From NCBI RefSeq assembly GCF_003121485.1, contig NZ_QAVX01000009.1, forward strand, positions 79,258-143,257: a DNA stretch of 64,000 nucleotides, read 5' to 3'. This document shows, piece after piece, positions 46,252 through 55,043 of the stretch (the stretch's first letter is position 1; each line of letters begins with the position of its first letter). The notes beneath the pieces were generated by a model. That model was not told the origin of the DNA. It made no database searches and was given only the letters and a program-made list of their open reading frames with translations. The stretch is from Dyella sp. C11. Lineage in GTDB: Bacteria > Pseudomonadota > Gammaproteobacteria > Xanthomonadales > Rhodanobacteraceae. The translations under genes were made by a program, and so were the position numbers.

Positions 46252-47072
46252 CACGGATGGCAAGCGCGGGCGCCCTGCTCGCTCTTTGTCTCGCTGCGTT
46301 GCCCACTTTGGCCAGCGACGTGCCAGCGCGCATGTCGCAAGGCGGCCTGGTGACGGCCACGGTGCCGGTGGGCTCGACGGCCACCGTGAACGGCAAACCC
46401 GTCCGCGTCGGCAACGACGGCATGCTGGTGTTGGGTGCGGGCCGGGACGAAAAGGGACCGATCACCGTGGTGGTCACGCGACCCGACGGGCAACGCGATA
46501 CCACGCGCATTGTCGTCGCACCCCGGGCATGGCCGGTGGAACGCGTGAATGGCGTGCCGCCCAAGACCGTCAATCCACCGCCGGATATCGCCGCACGCAT
46601 CCAGCGCGAAAACGCGGAAGTGGCCGCCGCACGCAAGCGTGATGACGATCGCGAAGGGTTTGCGCGCGGTTTCATCTGGCCGGTGGTGGGCCGCATCAGC
46701 GGACGCTTCGGCAGCCAGCGCATCTTCAACGGCACGCCGAAGTCGCCGCATCCGGGCATGGATATCGCAGTGCCGCAGGGCACGCCAGTGAAGGCGCCGG
46801 CCGATGGCATCGTCACGTTCGCCAAACCCGACCTCTACCTCACCGGCGGCACCGTGCTGATCGACCACGGCTTCGGCCTGAGTTCGAACTTCCTGCACCT
46901 GTCACGGCTCGACGTGAGCGTCGGCCAACACGTGCGCCAGGGTGACGTGATCGGCGCCGCCGGCATGACCGGTCGAGCGACCGGTCCGCATGTGCATTGG
47001 GGATTCAACTGGTTCGAGGTGCGCCTGGACCCGATGCTGTTGCCGGGGATCGAAGGCACGAGCCCGCATTGA
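46248..47072 (+). CDS. Exported M23-family metallopeptidase (LytM-type)
   Basis: The start at ATG 46248 overlaps the dihydroorotase stop. The 274-residue protein has a signal peptide ([20 protein letters not shown]). The M23 domain (about 145-265) shows GRFGSQRIFNGTPKSPHPGM followed by DIAVPQGTPVKAPADGIV (Zn ligands H and D) and the HxH motif in TGPHVHWGFNWFEVRLDP. It is therefore probably catalytically intact and cleaves peptidoglycan cross-links or activates amidases. A repeat lies behind it. Confidence 0.93.
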   Translation: MTRMASAGALLALCLAALPTLASDVPARMSQGGLVTATVPVGSTATVNGKPVRVGNDGMLVLGAGRDEKGPITVVVTRPDGQRDTTRIVVAPRAWPVERVNGVPPKTVNPPPDIAARIQRENAEVAAARKRDDDREGFARGFIWPVVGRISGRFGSQRIFNGTPKSPHPGMDIAVPQGTPVKAPADGIVTFAKPDLYLTGGTVLIDHGFGLSSNFLHLSRLDVSVGQHVRQGDVIGAAGMTGRATGPHVHWGFNWFEVRLDPMLLPGIEGTSPH

Positions 47073-47106
47073 ACGGATTCCCGGAATCCACGCAGAAAAT
47101 CTCACC

Positions 47107-47238
47107 CGTCATTCCGGCGCAGGCCGGAATCCAGTAGCGAATACGTCGGATCTTCGCGATACGCACCGAAAGATTCGTAAGCCACAATGCGAAAACCAAA
47201 GCCCACAGAGACTGGATTCCGGCCTGCGCCGGAATGAC
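47107..47238. repeat. Inverted repeat, CGTCATTCCGGCGCAGG family, second copy
   Basis: Arms 47107-47133 (CGTCATTCCGGCGCAGGCCG...) and 47212-47238 are near-perfect complements and the same sequence as the element at 33203-33326. It lies between the M23 gene and the convergent lipoprotein gene; the stretch 47073-47277 contains nothing else. Confidence 0.9.
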
Positions 47239-47277
47239 AAGCGAAGGTTTACTTCACGACATTGGACAGGCGAAAGC

Positions 47278-47739
47278 TTACGGAACGGCCTTGAGCGTGA
47301 TGCTCACCGGACCGTTTTCGCCAGAGCGACCGAGCACGCTCGTGCGGGTATCGTTGATGGCCAGCAACTTCTCACCCTGCTGAAGGCGCACGTTGATCGC
47401 GAAATCCACGCCGTCGCGAAGCTCGGCCGGGTCGTAGCTCAGCATGAAATCCACCGGCGACGCGCCGACGGGCTGGATGCGTTCTTCGGAGATGGTGCGT
47501 GCCGCGACATCCTGGCGACTCACATCGGCCAGCGTCACGATGAGCACGGCATCGGCGGGCACCGCTTGCGGCAGGTCGTAACGCACGTCGCCGATCATCG
47601 TCTTCATCAATGCCTGATGGACGGGAGCAGCAGGAGCTGCCGCAGGCTGCGGCGCCTCTTCCTTGGCGTGGTGCGAAAACATCGAGCAGGCGGACAGCGC
47701 GAGCGCAGCGGCACCCAGCAGCGGAAGGCGGAACGACAT
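47278..47739 (-). CDS. YbaY-family lipoprotein (YscW-like pilotin fold)
   Basis: The 153-residue protein carries a lipoprotein signal LLGAAALALSACSMFSHH (Cys about 18), an Ala/Pro linker, then the YbaY/YscW beta-sandwich: 'GDVRYDLPQAVPADAVLIVT', 'LADVSRQDVAARTISEERIQ', 'VDFMLSYDPAELRDGVDFAI'. These domains are found in outer membrane lipoproteins related to secretion pilotins; the present function is unknown. GGAGA precedes the ATG. It lies downstream of folE2. Confidence 0.85.
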   Translation of the reverse strand: MSFRLPLLGAAALALSACSMFSHHAKEEAPQPAAAPAAPVHQALMKTMIGDVRYDLPQAVPADAVLIVTLADVSRQDVAARTISEERIQPVGASPVDFMLSYDPAELRDGVDFAINVRLQQGEKLLAINDTRTSVLGRSGENGPVSITLKAVP

Positions 47740-47753
47740 GGGAATCTCCAGAC

Positions 47754-47781
47754 GATGAAAGCCCGCAACCGGGCTTTCATC
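47754..47781 (-). terminator. Hairpin between folE2 and the lipoprotein gene
   Basis: GATGAAAGCCCG-CAAC-CGGGCTTTCATC, a perfect 12-bp inverted repeat, 30 bp behind folE2. The T-run is interrupted (CTTTCATC), so termination may be partial. Confidence 0.65.
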
Positions 47782-47810
47782 ATGCTATCAGGCGACGGTT
47801 AAACCGACAC

Positions 47811-48764
47811 TCAGGCGCAACCCTTGCCCGCGTAACCACCGGCAACGCCCTTGCTGGCATAGGCCACGGCGTCGTGCGGATGCAGGCTTTCCTGGTGTTC
47901 CACGCGAATGTGGAAATCGCTTAGCGCCTTGTCGGCATCGAGTGCCTTCTGGATACGACGCGCAGCGTCTTCGCAGAACATCAGGTTGCCGCCATTGGCG
48001 AGTGCGAAAGCCTGCTCGTCCTCGCGCTTCACCGCGGTCTGCACCGGCGTGCCCAGCGCGTGCTCGGTCACGTCGATCAGGTCGATCAGGTTGAATGCCG
48101 AACCCTCGCTCGGACGCACGCGCAAACGCGCGACGCTGCGCTGTGCATGCGGCGTGGCGACGATACCCTTCTCGCTGCCCAGCCATGCGAGCACGGCGGC
48201 ATGGTCAACGGGGCGGGAGGCGTCGAAATCCTTGGCGAACTGATCCTGGATCAACTGGCGCGAGAGCGCGGCCGATGCGGGACAGGTCGAGGAGTAGACA
48301 ATCTCGGTGCCGAATTCCAGCAGGAACTCGTCGCCGACCATGCTCGCCTCGATGGTGACCGGATACGAACGCCAGCCGCTGTTGGCACTGCGCAGCGCCG
48401 GGCGACGCACCAGGTGCTCGAAGCGGATGCTGAGACAGGCGCGATCGGACAGGTCCTTGTGTGATTCAAGGAAACCGCGCAGCAAATCGCGTAACGTGTC
48501 CGTGCTCAGCGTTTGCGTGCTGAGCGCCTGTTCAACCTGAAGGTAAAGCCGCGACATATGGATGCCGCGCTTGTCCGGTCGACGCAGATTGACGAAGGCA
48601 CCAACGCGCGCACTGGCGCGCTGCACATCGCCGTCACCTGCGTCGAAGCGCACAGGCACCTCGATACCGTCCATACCTACCCAATCCAGCTCGCCAACAA
48701 GGTGAGGCTGGGCGTGGACTGCCACGTCGGGCAGCAGGCGGGCGGTGTTTTCCTCGGTGTACAT
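47811..48764 (-). CDS. folE2: GTP cyclohydrolase I, type IB (FolE2)
   Basis: FolE2 makes dihydroneopterin triphosphate from GTP, the first step of folate and queuosine synthesis. The 317-residue protein shows FVNLRRPDKRGIHMSRLYLQ, the active-site region '[20 protein letters not shown]' with its metal-binding Cys, and 'GSEKGIVATPHAQRSVARLR'. The family can use metals other than zinc and is often under Zur control; no Zur box was visible here. It begins 115 bp downstream of the phytoene-synthase-like gene. Confidence 0.95.
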   Translation of the reverse strand: MYTEENTARLLPDVAVHAQPHLVGELDWVGMDGIEVPVRFDAGDGDVQRASARVGAFVNLRRPDKRGIHMSRLYLQVEQALSTQTLSTDTLRDLLRGFLESHKDLSDRACLSIRFEHLVRRPALRSANSGWRSYPVTIEASMVGDEFLLEFGTEIVYSSTCPASAALSRQLIQDQFAKDFDASRPVDHAAVLAWLGSEKGIVATPHAQRSVARLRVRPSEGSAFNLIDLIDVTEHALGTPVQTAVKREDEQAFALANGGNLMFCEDAARRIQKALDADKALSDFHIRVEHQESLHPHDAVAYASKGVAGGYAGKGCA

Positions 48765-48879
48765 GGGTGAATCCTGTGTGGTCCGTGGGGCGGTGTTGCC
48801 GCCCGGGAGACCTCAATCTTGGGGCACCTTGGGTGCCTCGCAATAGTGGCGCTGGGGAAACGCTGCGTCCCGGCGCTGT

Positions 48880-49719
48880 TCAGTCGATCTCGCGCTGCCA
48901 GCCGCGTGCAGCCAGCCATGCCTGCCACGCCACGCCCGGACCTTGCCTGCCCTGGCCCTTGCGCAGCTCTTCCAGGGGATGCGCCGCCTTGCGGGCCTTG
49001 GCCACCACGGTCTGCCCATGGCGCGATTCCAGCCCGCGAAAGGCACTCAGCGGGCCCGGCAGGCGATCGGCCTCGCGCCACGACTGGTGCAAATCCTCAA
49101 GCTGCGCACGCACCGCCGCGTCGCGCGCTTCACTGGCTTCACGCAACTGGTTGCGGCTCAAGCCGAACTTGGCCAGGCGCGACATGGGCAACGCAAGGCG
49201 ATCACGGTCGGCATCTTCTTCCAGTCGCAACAGCGAATGCAGCAAATGCGAAAGCGTAGCCACGCGCGTGGCGCGTTCGCTGGATGCCTTGTCGCCAAAC
49301 CACCACGCCGTTTCCAGGTCGGCCACGGCACCGTGCAACAACGAGCCGGCCGCGAGCTGCGCAGGAAAATCGGCAGCCGTGCCCTCTTCCAGCTGCCCCA
49401 TCGCGGCAAGCACCGGTGCCACCCAACGCTCCGCCGCTATGGCATGCGCACGGTCGTCGTCGAACAACACCTGCGTCAACGGATGCCGGCCGCCACTTGC
49501 CGCCGCGCCTGAGAGTTCCTCGGCCCACCAGTTGAGCTTGGTCGCGGCCACGTGCGGTTCGCGAATGCCATACGCCGCTGCAAGCAGTTCCTGTTCGAAC
49601 GCAGCCAGCGCGATGTGCCCCGGATAAGCGTTCTGGTCAACGAAAGCCAACGCGATGCGCTGCTGGGGCTGCACGGCCAGCCACTTGTCGATGTAACTCT
49701 GCAGCGCGGTGTCACTCAT
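48880..49719 (-). CDS. Squalene/phytoene synthase-fold protein
   Basis: The start at 49719 gives 279 residues, all helical. The trans-isoprenyl diphosphate synthase fold is suggested by 'FDDDRAHAIAAERWVAPVLA', 'ATKLNWWAEELSGAAASG' and 'LLRLEEDADRDRLALPMSRL'. The first Asp-rich motif (DxxxD) is replaced by NWWAEEL, as in the NDUFAF6-like branch, so prenyl-transfer activity is doubtful. The start overlaps the gph stop (ATGA), which makes it the third gene of the ubiG-gph operon. Confidence 0.8.
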   Translation of the reverse strand: MSDTALQSYIDKWLAVQPQQRIALAFVDQNAYPGHIALAAFEQELLAAAYGIREPHVAATKLNWWAEELSGAAASGGRHPLTQVLFDDDRAHAIAAERWVAPVLAAMGQLEEGTAADFPAQLAAGSLLHGAVADLETAWWFGDKASSERATRVATLSHLLHSLLRLEEDADRDRLALPMSRLAKFGLSRNQLREASEARDAAVRAQLEDLHQSWREADRLPGPLSAFRGLESRHGQTVVAKARKAAHPLEELRKGQGRQGPGVAWQAWLAARGWQREID

Positions 49720-50387
49720 GCCGGCACCTTCAGGCGACGCGTGAGTTCGGACGGATGATCGATGACCAGATCCGCGTTCCACTGTTGCGGATCGCCACCA
49801 TCGAGGTAACCCCAGCGCACGGCGACCGTATAAAGACCCGCCGCGGCGCCAGCCATGACATCGCGACGATCGTCGCCCACGAACAGGCAGCGCGCGGGAT
49901 CAAGCCCCGCACGTTCGCAGGCAAGCAACACCGGTGCGGGATCGGGCTTCTTCACGGGCAGCGTGTCGCCGGACACCACGGCGGCGGCGCGGCGTGCCCA
50001 ATCGATACGCACGACCAGGTCGTCCGTGAGAAAACCGGGCTTGTTGGTGACGATGCCCCAGGCAATGCCCTGCGATTCAAGCGCCAGGAGCAGCTCGTCC
50101 ACACCATCGAACGGGTGCGTGTGATCGGCCATCACCGCCTGGTAGATCTCCAGGTAGCGCGGCACGAGTGCCGCCAGCGCATGGTCGTCGATATCGGGGA
50201 ACGCGCAACGCAGGATGGCGCGCGACCCACGCGATACGACCTCGCGAACGGCTTCGTACGCCGGCACGGCAACCTGCATTTCCTCGCATTGCAGCTTCAG
50301 CGCCGCGAAGAGATCGGGTGCGCTGTCCAGCAGGGTTCCGTCGAGATCGAACAGGACGCCCTGGATGTTTTCGGGAAACGACTTCAT
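49716..50387 (-). CDS. gph: Phosphoglycolate phosphatase (HAD superfamily)
   Basis: The 223-residue HAD hydrolase starts at 50387. Motif I is VLFDLDGTLLDSAPDL (nucleophile Asp and general acid Asp), motif II/III are 'IVTNKPGFLTDDLV' and 'LPVKKPDPAPVLLACERAGL', and motif IV is FVGDDRRDVMAGAAAGL. Phosphoglycolate phosphatase (or a closely related phosphatase, such as MupP) is the best call given that it directly follows ubiG, a common arrangement. It overlaps both neighbours by four bases. Confidence 0.9.
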   Translation of the reverse strand: MKSFPENIQGVLFDLDGTLLDSAPDLFAALKLQCEEMQVAVPAYEAVREVVSRGSRAILRCAFPDIDDHALAALVPRYLEIYQAVMADHTHPFDGVDELLLALESQGIAWGIVTNKPGFLTDDLVVRIDWARRAAAVVSGDTLPVKKPDPAPVLLACERAGLDPARCLFVGDDRRDVMAGAAAGLYTVAVRWGYLDGGDPQQWNADLVIDHPSELTRRLKVPA

Positions 50388-51106
50388 GCCGGCTTGTGCG
50401 CGCTGATCAGGTAATTGACGGCGGTGAGGCGGCTTACCCATGCCTTGCGATTGAGCGGGTTGTAGCCGAGACCGGAGACGTCGTCGATTTCCAGGCCGGC
50501 GTGGCGCATCAGGCGGCCCAGCTCGGACGGCTTGAGGAACTGCGCGTAGTGGTGCGTGCCGCGCGGCAGCATGCGCATGATGTATTCCGCGCCCAGGATC
50601 GCCGCGCCGAACGCCGCCGGCGTGCGATTGAGCGTAGACATCACCACCACGCCACCCGGCTTCACCATGCGTGCAAGATCGGCCACCAATGCCGCGGGAT
50701 CGGGCACGTGCTCGATCAATTCCATGCAGCACACGGCGTCGAAGCTTTCCGGTTCCGCAGCAGCCAGATCGGCAGAAGACTGCACGCGATAGTCGATGTC
50801 GAGATTCGGCATCTCCAGACGCGACTCGTGCATGTGCAGCCTGGCGATCTCGATGACCTTGTCACCAAGATCGATGCCGGTGACGCGCGCGCCGGCCTTT
50901 GCCAGCGCCTCGCTGAGCAAGCCACCGCCGCAACCGACATCGGCCACGCGTGCACCGCGCAGATTCACGCGCTCGGCCACATACGCGGCGCGCACGGGGT
51001 TCAGGTCATGCAGCGGACGGGACTCGCCATCCGGGTCCCACCAGCGCGCGGCAAGTTTGCCGAACCGGGCGATTTCCTCGGGACTGACGTTGGTTGCGGC
51101 TTGCAT
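50384..51106 (-). CDS. ubiG: Ubiquinone biosynthesis O-methyltransferase
   Basis: UbiG performs both O-methylations of ubiquinone synthesis. The 240-residue SAM methyltransferase shows 'FGKLAARWWDPDGESRPLHD' at the N-terminus, the SAM motif VADVGCGGGLLSEALAKAGA (about residues 60-79), 'DAVCCMELIEHVPDPAALVA' and the C-terminal FLKPSELGRLMRHAGLE. The ATG at 51106 is clear. It heads the ubiG-gph-synthase-like operon. Confidence 0.96.
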   Translation of the reverse strand: MQAATNVSPEEIARFGKLAARWWDPDGESRPLHDLNPVRAAYVAERVNLRGARVADVGCGGGLLSEALAKAGARVTGIDLGDKVIEIARLHMHESRLEMPNLDIDYRVQSSADLAAAEPESFDAVCCMELIEHVPDPAALVADLARMVKPGGVVVMSTLNRTPAAFGAAILGAEYIMRMLPRGTHHYAQFLKPSELGRLMRHAGLEIDDVSGLGYNPLNRKAWVSRLTAVNYLISAHKPA

Positions 51107-51136
51107 TGAATAATCCTTCTGACGCGTGCGCCAAGC

Positions 51137-51391
51137 TTAGCGCGCGTTCCATTCGTAGACGGTGATGTCCCAGCCGCCACTGGTGTGGGCGGGGTCCTGA
51201 TGCGCAATGGACAGCGCCTCGGCCATGTCGGTGGCACGCATGAGATAGGCGCCACCGGACTTGTCGCTGAAGCCGCCCGTCATTTCCAGCCGTCCGCCGG
51301 CGCGCAGGCCTTCCAGGAAATCCTTGTGCGGCTGCACGACGGCCGGATCGAATTCCGGACGACGCATGGCCATGACGAGATAGATATTCAT
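51137..51391 (-). CDS. YciI-family protein
   Basis: The 84-residue protein with start at 51391 shows the YciI ferredoxin-like fold: MNIYLVMAMRRPEFDPAVVQ, 'HKDFLEGLRAGGRLEMTGGF', 'GGAYLMRATDMAEALSIAHQ' (His-Asp pair) and a closing strand 'WDITVYEWN'. The function is unknown; YciI proteins may be small hydrolases or dehydrochlorinase-like enzymes. It lies 30 bp upstream of ubiG and is probably co-transcribed with it. Confidence 0.87.
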   Translation of the reverse strand: MNIYLVMAMRRPEFDPAVVQPHKDFLEGLRAGGRLEMTGGFSDKSGGAYLMRATDMAEALSIAHQDPAHTSGGWDITVYEWNAR

Positions 51392-51448
51392 CGCAATTGC
51401 CTTGGAGGCAGTCCTCAAAGTCTCGTCTAAACGCCTATATTCCTCACC

Positions 51449-51557
51449 GTCATCCCAGCGAGGCGCTTTTCAACAGCCGAAGGCTGGTCAAGCTGGGATC
51501 CAGTGTCTTTGATTGTGGTGCTTAAAGTCGCTGGATCCCAGCTTTCGCTGGGATGAC
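51449..51557. repeat. Inverted repeat, CGTCATCCCAGCG family, with interrupted left arm
   Basis: The right arm (51529-51557) is the normal CTGGATCCCAGCTTTCGCTG... version. The left arm starts CGTCATCCCAGCG at 51449 but is broken by about 28 extra bases before AGCTGGGATCCAG resumes at 51490. It lies between the MTA deaminase and YciI genes. Confidence 0.88.
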
Positions 51558-51608
51558 GAGCAAAAATATCGCTTTTCCAGCTACTCGACAGACTTTGATG
51601 ACAGGCTC

Positions 51609-52949
51609 TTAGCCCGCATCGATGGCAGCAATGCGTTCGCGCCATGCGTGCGTCTTCGCGAGCACGGCATCGGTGTCGATGTCGGTCAGCAAGCGACCCG
51701 CCAGCTTGCGCACGCCGTTGATCCACACATCGGTCACCTGGTGGCGACCCGTGGCGTAGGCGAGCTGCGAGGCGACGTGGTACAGCGGCTGCGTTTCCAG
51801 ATCGGACAGGCGCACGGCCGCAAGGTCGGCCTGCTTGCCGGCTTCGATGGAGCCGATGCGGTCTTCCAGGCCCATGGCGCGCGCGCCGTTGAGCGTGGCG
51901 GCACGCAGCGCATAAGCGGCGTTGAAGGCGGCAGCGTCGCCCGCCACGGCCTTGGCCAGCAAGGCTGCGGTGCGCATCTCGCCGAACATGTCCAGGTCGT
52001 TGTTGGAAGCGCAGCCGTCCGTACCGATGGCCACGTTCACGCCGGCCTTGCGCAGTTTTTCCGCCGGGCAGAAGCCGGAGGCGAGCTTGAGGTTGGATTC
52101 CGGGCAGTGCACCACCGACACGCCCGCTTCGGCGCAGGCTTCGATTTCCGCATCGGTCAGCTGGGTCATGTGCACGGCGATCAGGCGGTCGTTGACCAGG
52201 CCAAGCTTCTGCAGGCGCTGGAACGGACGCAGGCCGGTCTTGGCTTTTTCTTCTTCGACCTCGTGCGCGGTCTCGTGCGTGTGCAGGTGCACCTGGATGT
52301 CGAGCTGGTCGGCCAGCACGCGGATGCGCTCGAAGCTTTCGTCCGACACCGTGTACGGCGCATGCGGAGCGAACGAGGTGCTCACCAGCGCATCACCGAG
52401 GAAGCTGTCGTGCACTTCGATGGCGCGCTCGAAATATTCGTCCTGCGTCTTCGCCCATGCCGTGGGGAATTCGATCACGGGCAGGCCGACCACCGCGCGA
52501 AAGCCCATGCGGCGATAAGTAGCGCCGATGACATCGGGGAAGAAGTAGTTCTCGTTGGCGCAGGTGGTGCCGCCGCGGATCATTTCCGCCACCGCCAGCT
52601 CCACGCCATCGCGTACGAACTCCGGTCCGATCACCTGCCCTTCCACCGGCCAGATGTGCTTCTGCAGCCACACCATCAGCGGCAGATCGTCGGCAAGGCC
52701 GCGAAGTAGCGTCATGGGGTTGTGCGTGTGCGTGTTGACCAGGCCGGGGATGAGCACGTGCTCGCCCAGCTCCACGCGCTCGCGCGGCGCATAGGCAGCA
52801 CGCGCATCGGCGATGGGCAGCAGCGCCACGATGGCGCCCTCGTGCACGGCCACGGCGTGGTGTTCGAACACGACGCCATGCGGTTCCACCGGCACGATCC
52901 AGCGCGCCTCGATCAGCAAATCGATGGATTGCGGAGTGGTCTGGCTCAT
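51609..52949 (-). CDS. mtaD: 5-methylthioadenosine/S-adenosylhomocysteine deaminase (TRZ/ATZ family)
   Basis: The 446-residue amidohydrolase starts at 52949. Metal motif VNTHTHNPMTLLRGLADDLP (residues about 72-91), VHLHTHETAHEVEEE with the third His, 'VVHCPESNLKLASGFCPAEK' and 'GTDGCASNNDLDMFGEMRTA' with the catalytic Asp are typical of MTA/SAH or guanine-type deaminases. MTA/SAH deaminase is the usual assignment for this family in Xanthomonadales near ubiG. The substrate is inferred. Methionine-salvage partners are not seen here. Confidence 0.88.
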   Translation of the reverse strand: MSQTTPQSIDLLIEARWIVPVEPHGVVFEHHAVAVHEGAIVALLPIADARAAYAPRERVELGEHVLIPGLVNTHTHNPMTLLRGLADDLPLMVWLQKHIWPVEGQVIGPEFVRDGVELAVAEMIRGGTTCANENYFFPDVIGATYRRMGFRAVVGLPVIEFPTAWAKTQDEYFERAIEVHDSFLGDALVSTSFAPHAPYTVSDESFERIRVLADQLDIQVHLHTHETAHEVEEEKAKTGLRPFQRLQKLGLVNDRLIAVHMTQLTDAEIEACAEAGVSVVHCPESNLKLASGFCPAEKLRKAGVNVAIGTDGCASNNDLDMFGEMRTAALLAKAVAGDAAAFNAAYALRAATLNGARAMGLEDRIGSIEAGKQADLAAVRLSDLETQPLYHVASQLAYATGRHQVTDVWINGVRKLAGRLLTDIDTDAVLAKTHAWRERIAAIDAG

Positions 52950-53078
52950 CCGTTCGCTCACTTTTTCAATGTTGGATACGACATGGGGCGGATCACCTTG
53001 CGGTGGCCGCCCCATGGTTACGTCTCGACATGACGATTTTTAGCTCGTGAATCCAGTGGAGACTGGAATCTTTAAGCT

Positions 53079-53191
53079 CGTCATTCCAGCGAAAGCTGGA
53101 ATCCAGTGACTTTGCACTTGTAGACATGAAAGCGCAGAAGCGTGCTTCGCACAGCGTATTTCACTGGATCCCGGCCTTCGCCGGGATGACG
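53079..53191. repeat. Inverted repeat, CGTCATTCCAGCGAAAGC family
   Basis: The left arm begins CGTCATTCCAGCGAAAGCTG at 53079; the right arm ends CCGGGATGACGA at 53191 and has diverged (CTTCGCC for CTTTCGC). Between them are ~60 bp. It lies behind efp. The rest of 52950-53230 shows only a decayed partial copy near 53049-53072. Confidence 0.85.
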
Positions 53192-53230
53192 AACTGGCAA
53201 AGGCGCGGGCTCAGCCCGCGCGCCAGTTCG

Positions 53231-53800
53231 TCACTTGCCGACGCGGCTGACGTATTCGCCCGTGCGGGTGTCGACCTTGATCACTTCGTCGGTGGTCACG
53301 AACAGCGGCACGCGGACCACGGCGCCCGTTTCCAGCGTGGCCGGCTTGCCGCCGCCACCGGAGGTGTCGCCACGCAGGCCCGGATCGGTCTCGGTGATCT
53401 TCAGCTCGACGAAGTTCGGCGCCTGCACCGTGATGATCTCGCCGTTGAACAGCGTGACCACGCACTCTTCCTCGCCCTTCAGCCACTTCACGGCGTCGCC
53501 CATGCCAGCCTTGCTGGCCTGGTGCTGCTCGAAGCTTTCCTGGTGCATGAAGTGCCAGAACTCGCCATCGGAGTACAGGTACTGCATGTCGGTATCCACG
53601 ACGTCGGCGACCTCGAAGCTGTCGCTGGACTTCATGGTCTGCTCGGTGGTGCGGCCGTTCTTCAGGTTGCGGATGAAGATGCGGGTGAACGCCTGACCCT
53701 TGCCGGGCTTGATGAAGTCGGCGTCGGTAATGACCCACGGGTCATTGTTGTGAAGGATCTTCATACCCTTCTTGACGTCGTTAAGACCGGCGGTGGCCAT
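53231..53800 (-). CDS. efp: Elongation factor P
   Basis: EF-P rescues ribosomes stalled at polyproline. The 189-residue protein starts at 53800 ([20 protein letters not shown]). The domain I tip loop is IKPGKGQA with Lys34, the residue that EpmA/EpmB beta-lysylate in other gammaproteobacteria; domain III ends [20 protein letters not shown]. The divergent gene 84 bp away encodes EpmB, in agreement with this modification route. A second, Arg-type paralogue is efpL at 19.7 kb. Confidence 0.97.
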   Translation of the reverse strand: MATAGLNDVKKGMKILHNNDPWVITDADFIKPGKGQAFTRIFIRNLKNGRTTEQTMKSSDSFEVADVVDTDMQYLYSDGEFWHFMHQESFEQHQASKAGMGDAVKWLKGEEECVVTLFNGEIITVQAPNFVELKITETDPGLRGDTSGGGGKPATLETGAVVRVPLFVTTDEVIKVDTRTGEYVSRVGK

Positions 53801-53883
53801 TGCTGCGCTCCAGATGTGATGCCGCGGGGAGGCGGCTAGAATAGGGTTTTCCCCGGACCCGGGGGCCCGATTCAAGACCCACT

Positions 53884-54894
53884 ATGATAACCGCAACCCA
53901 CGCCGCCCGCCTATCTCCGCCCGGACCCGACTGGCGCACGCTCTGGCGCGACGCCGTGACCGACCCCGCTGAGCTGCTGGACCTGGTGGGGCTGGGGCAC
54001 CTGGCCGACCACTTGCCGGCTGGCGATGCGGGCTTTTCAGTGCGTGTACCGCGCGGCTTCGTGGCACGCATGCGCCAGGGCGACCCGCGGGACCCTTTGC
54101 TGCTCCAGGCCTTGCCCCAGCTGGCGGAACTGGACGTGGTCCCCGGTTTCACCGTGGATGCCGTGGGCGACATGGCCGCCCGTTCGGCGCAGGGCGTGCT
54201 GCACAAGTACGAAGGCCGCGCGCTGCTGATCGCCAGCGGCAGCTGCGCCATCAATTGCCGTTACTGCTTTCGCCGCCATTTCCCCTACGGCGATGAAATG
54301 GCCGCGGCGGGACAGTGGCGCAAGGCGCTGGAGCATGTGCGCCACGACGCGTCCATCAGCGAGCTGATCCTTTCCGGCGGCGATCCGCTGTCGCTGGCCA
54401 CGAGCAAGCTGGAAGAACTCACCCAGGGCCTTGCCGACATTCCGCACATCACCCGCCTGCGCATCCACACGCGCCTGCCCGTGGTGTTGCCCGAGCGCAT
54501 CGACGGCGCCTTCAGCCAGTGGCTGGCTGACCTGCCGCTGCAAAAGGTGGTGGTACTGCATGCCAACCACGCCAACGAATTCGACGCTGACGTGGACGCC
54601 GCCTGCGGCCGCCTGCGCGACGCGGGGGCCACGCTGCTCAACCAGTCCGTGCTTCTGCGCGGCATCAACGACGATGCCGAAACACTGACCGCGCTGTCCG
54701 AGCGCCTGTTCGCCGCCGGCGTGCTGCCCTACTACCTGCATCAGCTGGACCGCGTGCAGGGCGCCGCCCATTTCGAAGTGGACGACGCACGCGCCCTCGC
54801 CCTGGTCGACGCCGTGCGTCAACGCCTGCCGGGCTACCTCGTTCCCAAGCTGGTGCGCGAAGTAGGCGGCGAGCCGTCCAAGCGTCCGGTGTAA
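53884..54894 (+). CDS. epmB: EF-P beta-lysylation protein EpmB (radical SAM lysine 2,3-aminomutase-like)
   Basis: EpmB converts (S)-alpha-lysine to (R)-beta-lysine for EF-P modification. The 336-residue protein has the radical SAM cluster motif in SGSCAINCRYCFRRHFPYGD (CxxxCxxC, about residues 119-126), the SAM-binding ILSGGDPLSLATSKLEEL, and 'PYYLHQLDRVQGAAHFEV' at the PLP/C-terminal region. It is divergent from efp with a short shared promoter region of 83 bp. epmA is not in this window. Confidence 0.96.
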   Translation: MITATHAARLSPPGPDWRTLWRDAVTDPAELLDLVGLGHLADHLPAGDAGFSVRVPRGFVARMRQGDPRDPLLLQALPQLAELDVVPGFTVDAVGDMAARSAQGVLHKYEGRALLIASGSCAINCRYCFRRHFPYGDEMAAAGQWRKALEHVRHDASISELILSGGDPLSLATSKLEELTQGLADIPHITRLRIHTRLPVVLPERIDGAFSQWLADLPLQKVVVLHANHANEFDADVDAACGRLRDAGATLLNQSVLLRGINDDAETLTALSERLFAAGVLPYYLHQLDRVQGAAHFEVDDARALALVDAVRQRLPGYLVPKLVREVGGEPSKRPV

Positions 54895-55043
54895 CAGAAC
54901 CTCGATAGGGTTGTGGGCTGCGTCACTCCGGGAATATTTCTGCTGGCAGTGACTCGCATAATCCGCTAAAAACCACGGATGGCCCGCCTCCCTGTCATGT
55001 CAGGTTCAGCAAGCGGCGCACAACGGAATAGCTCGGCGAGCCC

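Noticed and set aside
48765..48879. Zur-box search upstream of folE2
   Set aside because: folE2 is often Zur-controlled, but I saw no GTTAT-like AT-rich palindrome in this GC-rich stretch; only a small GGCACC/GGTGCC hairpin is present.
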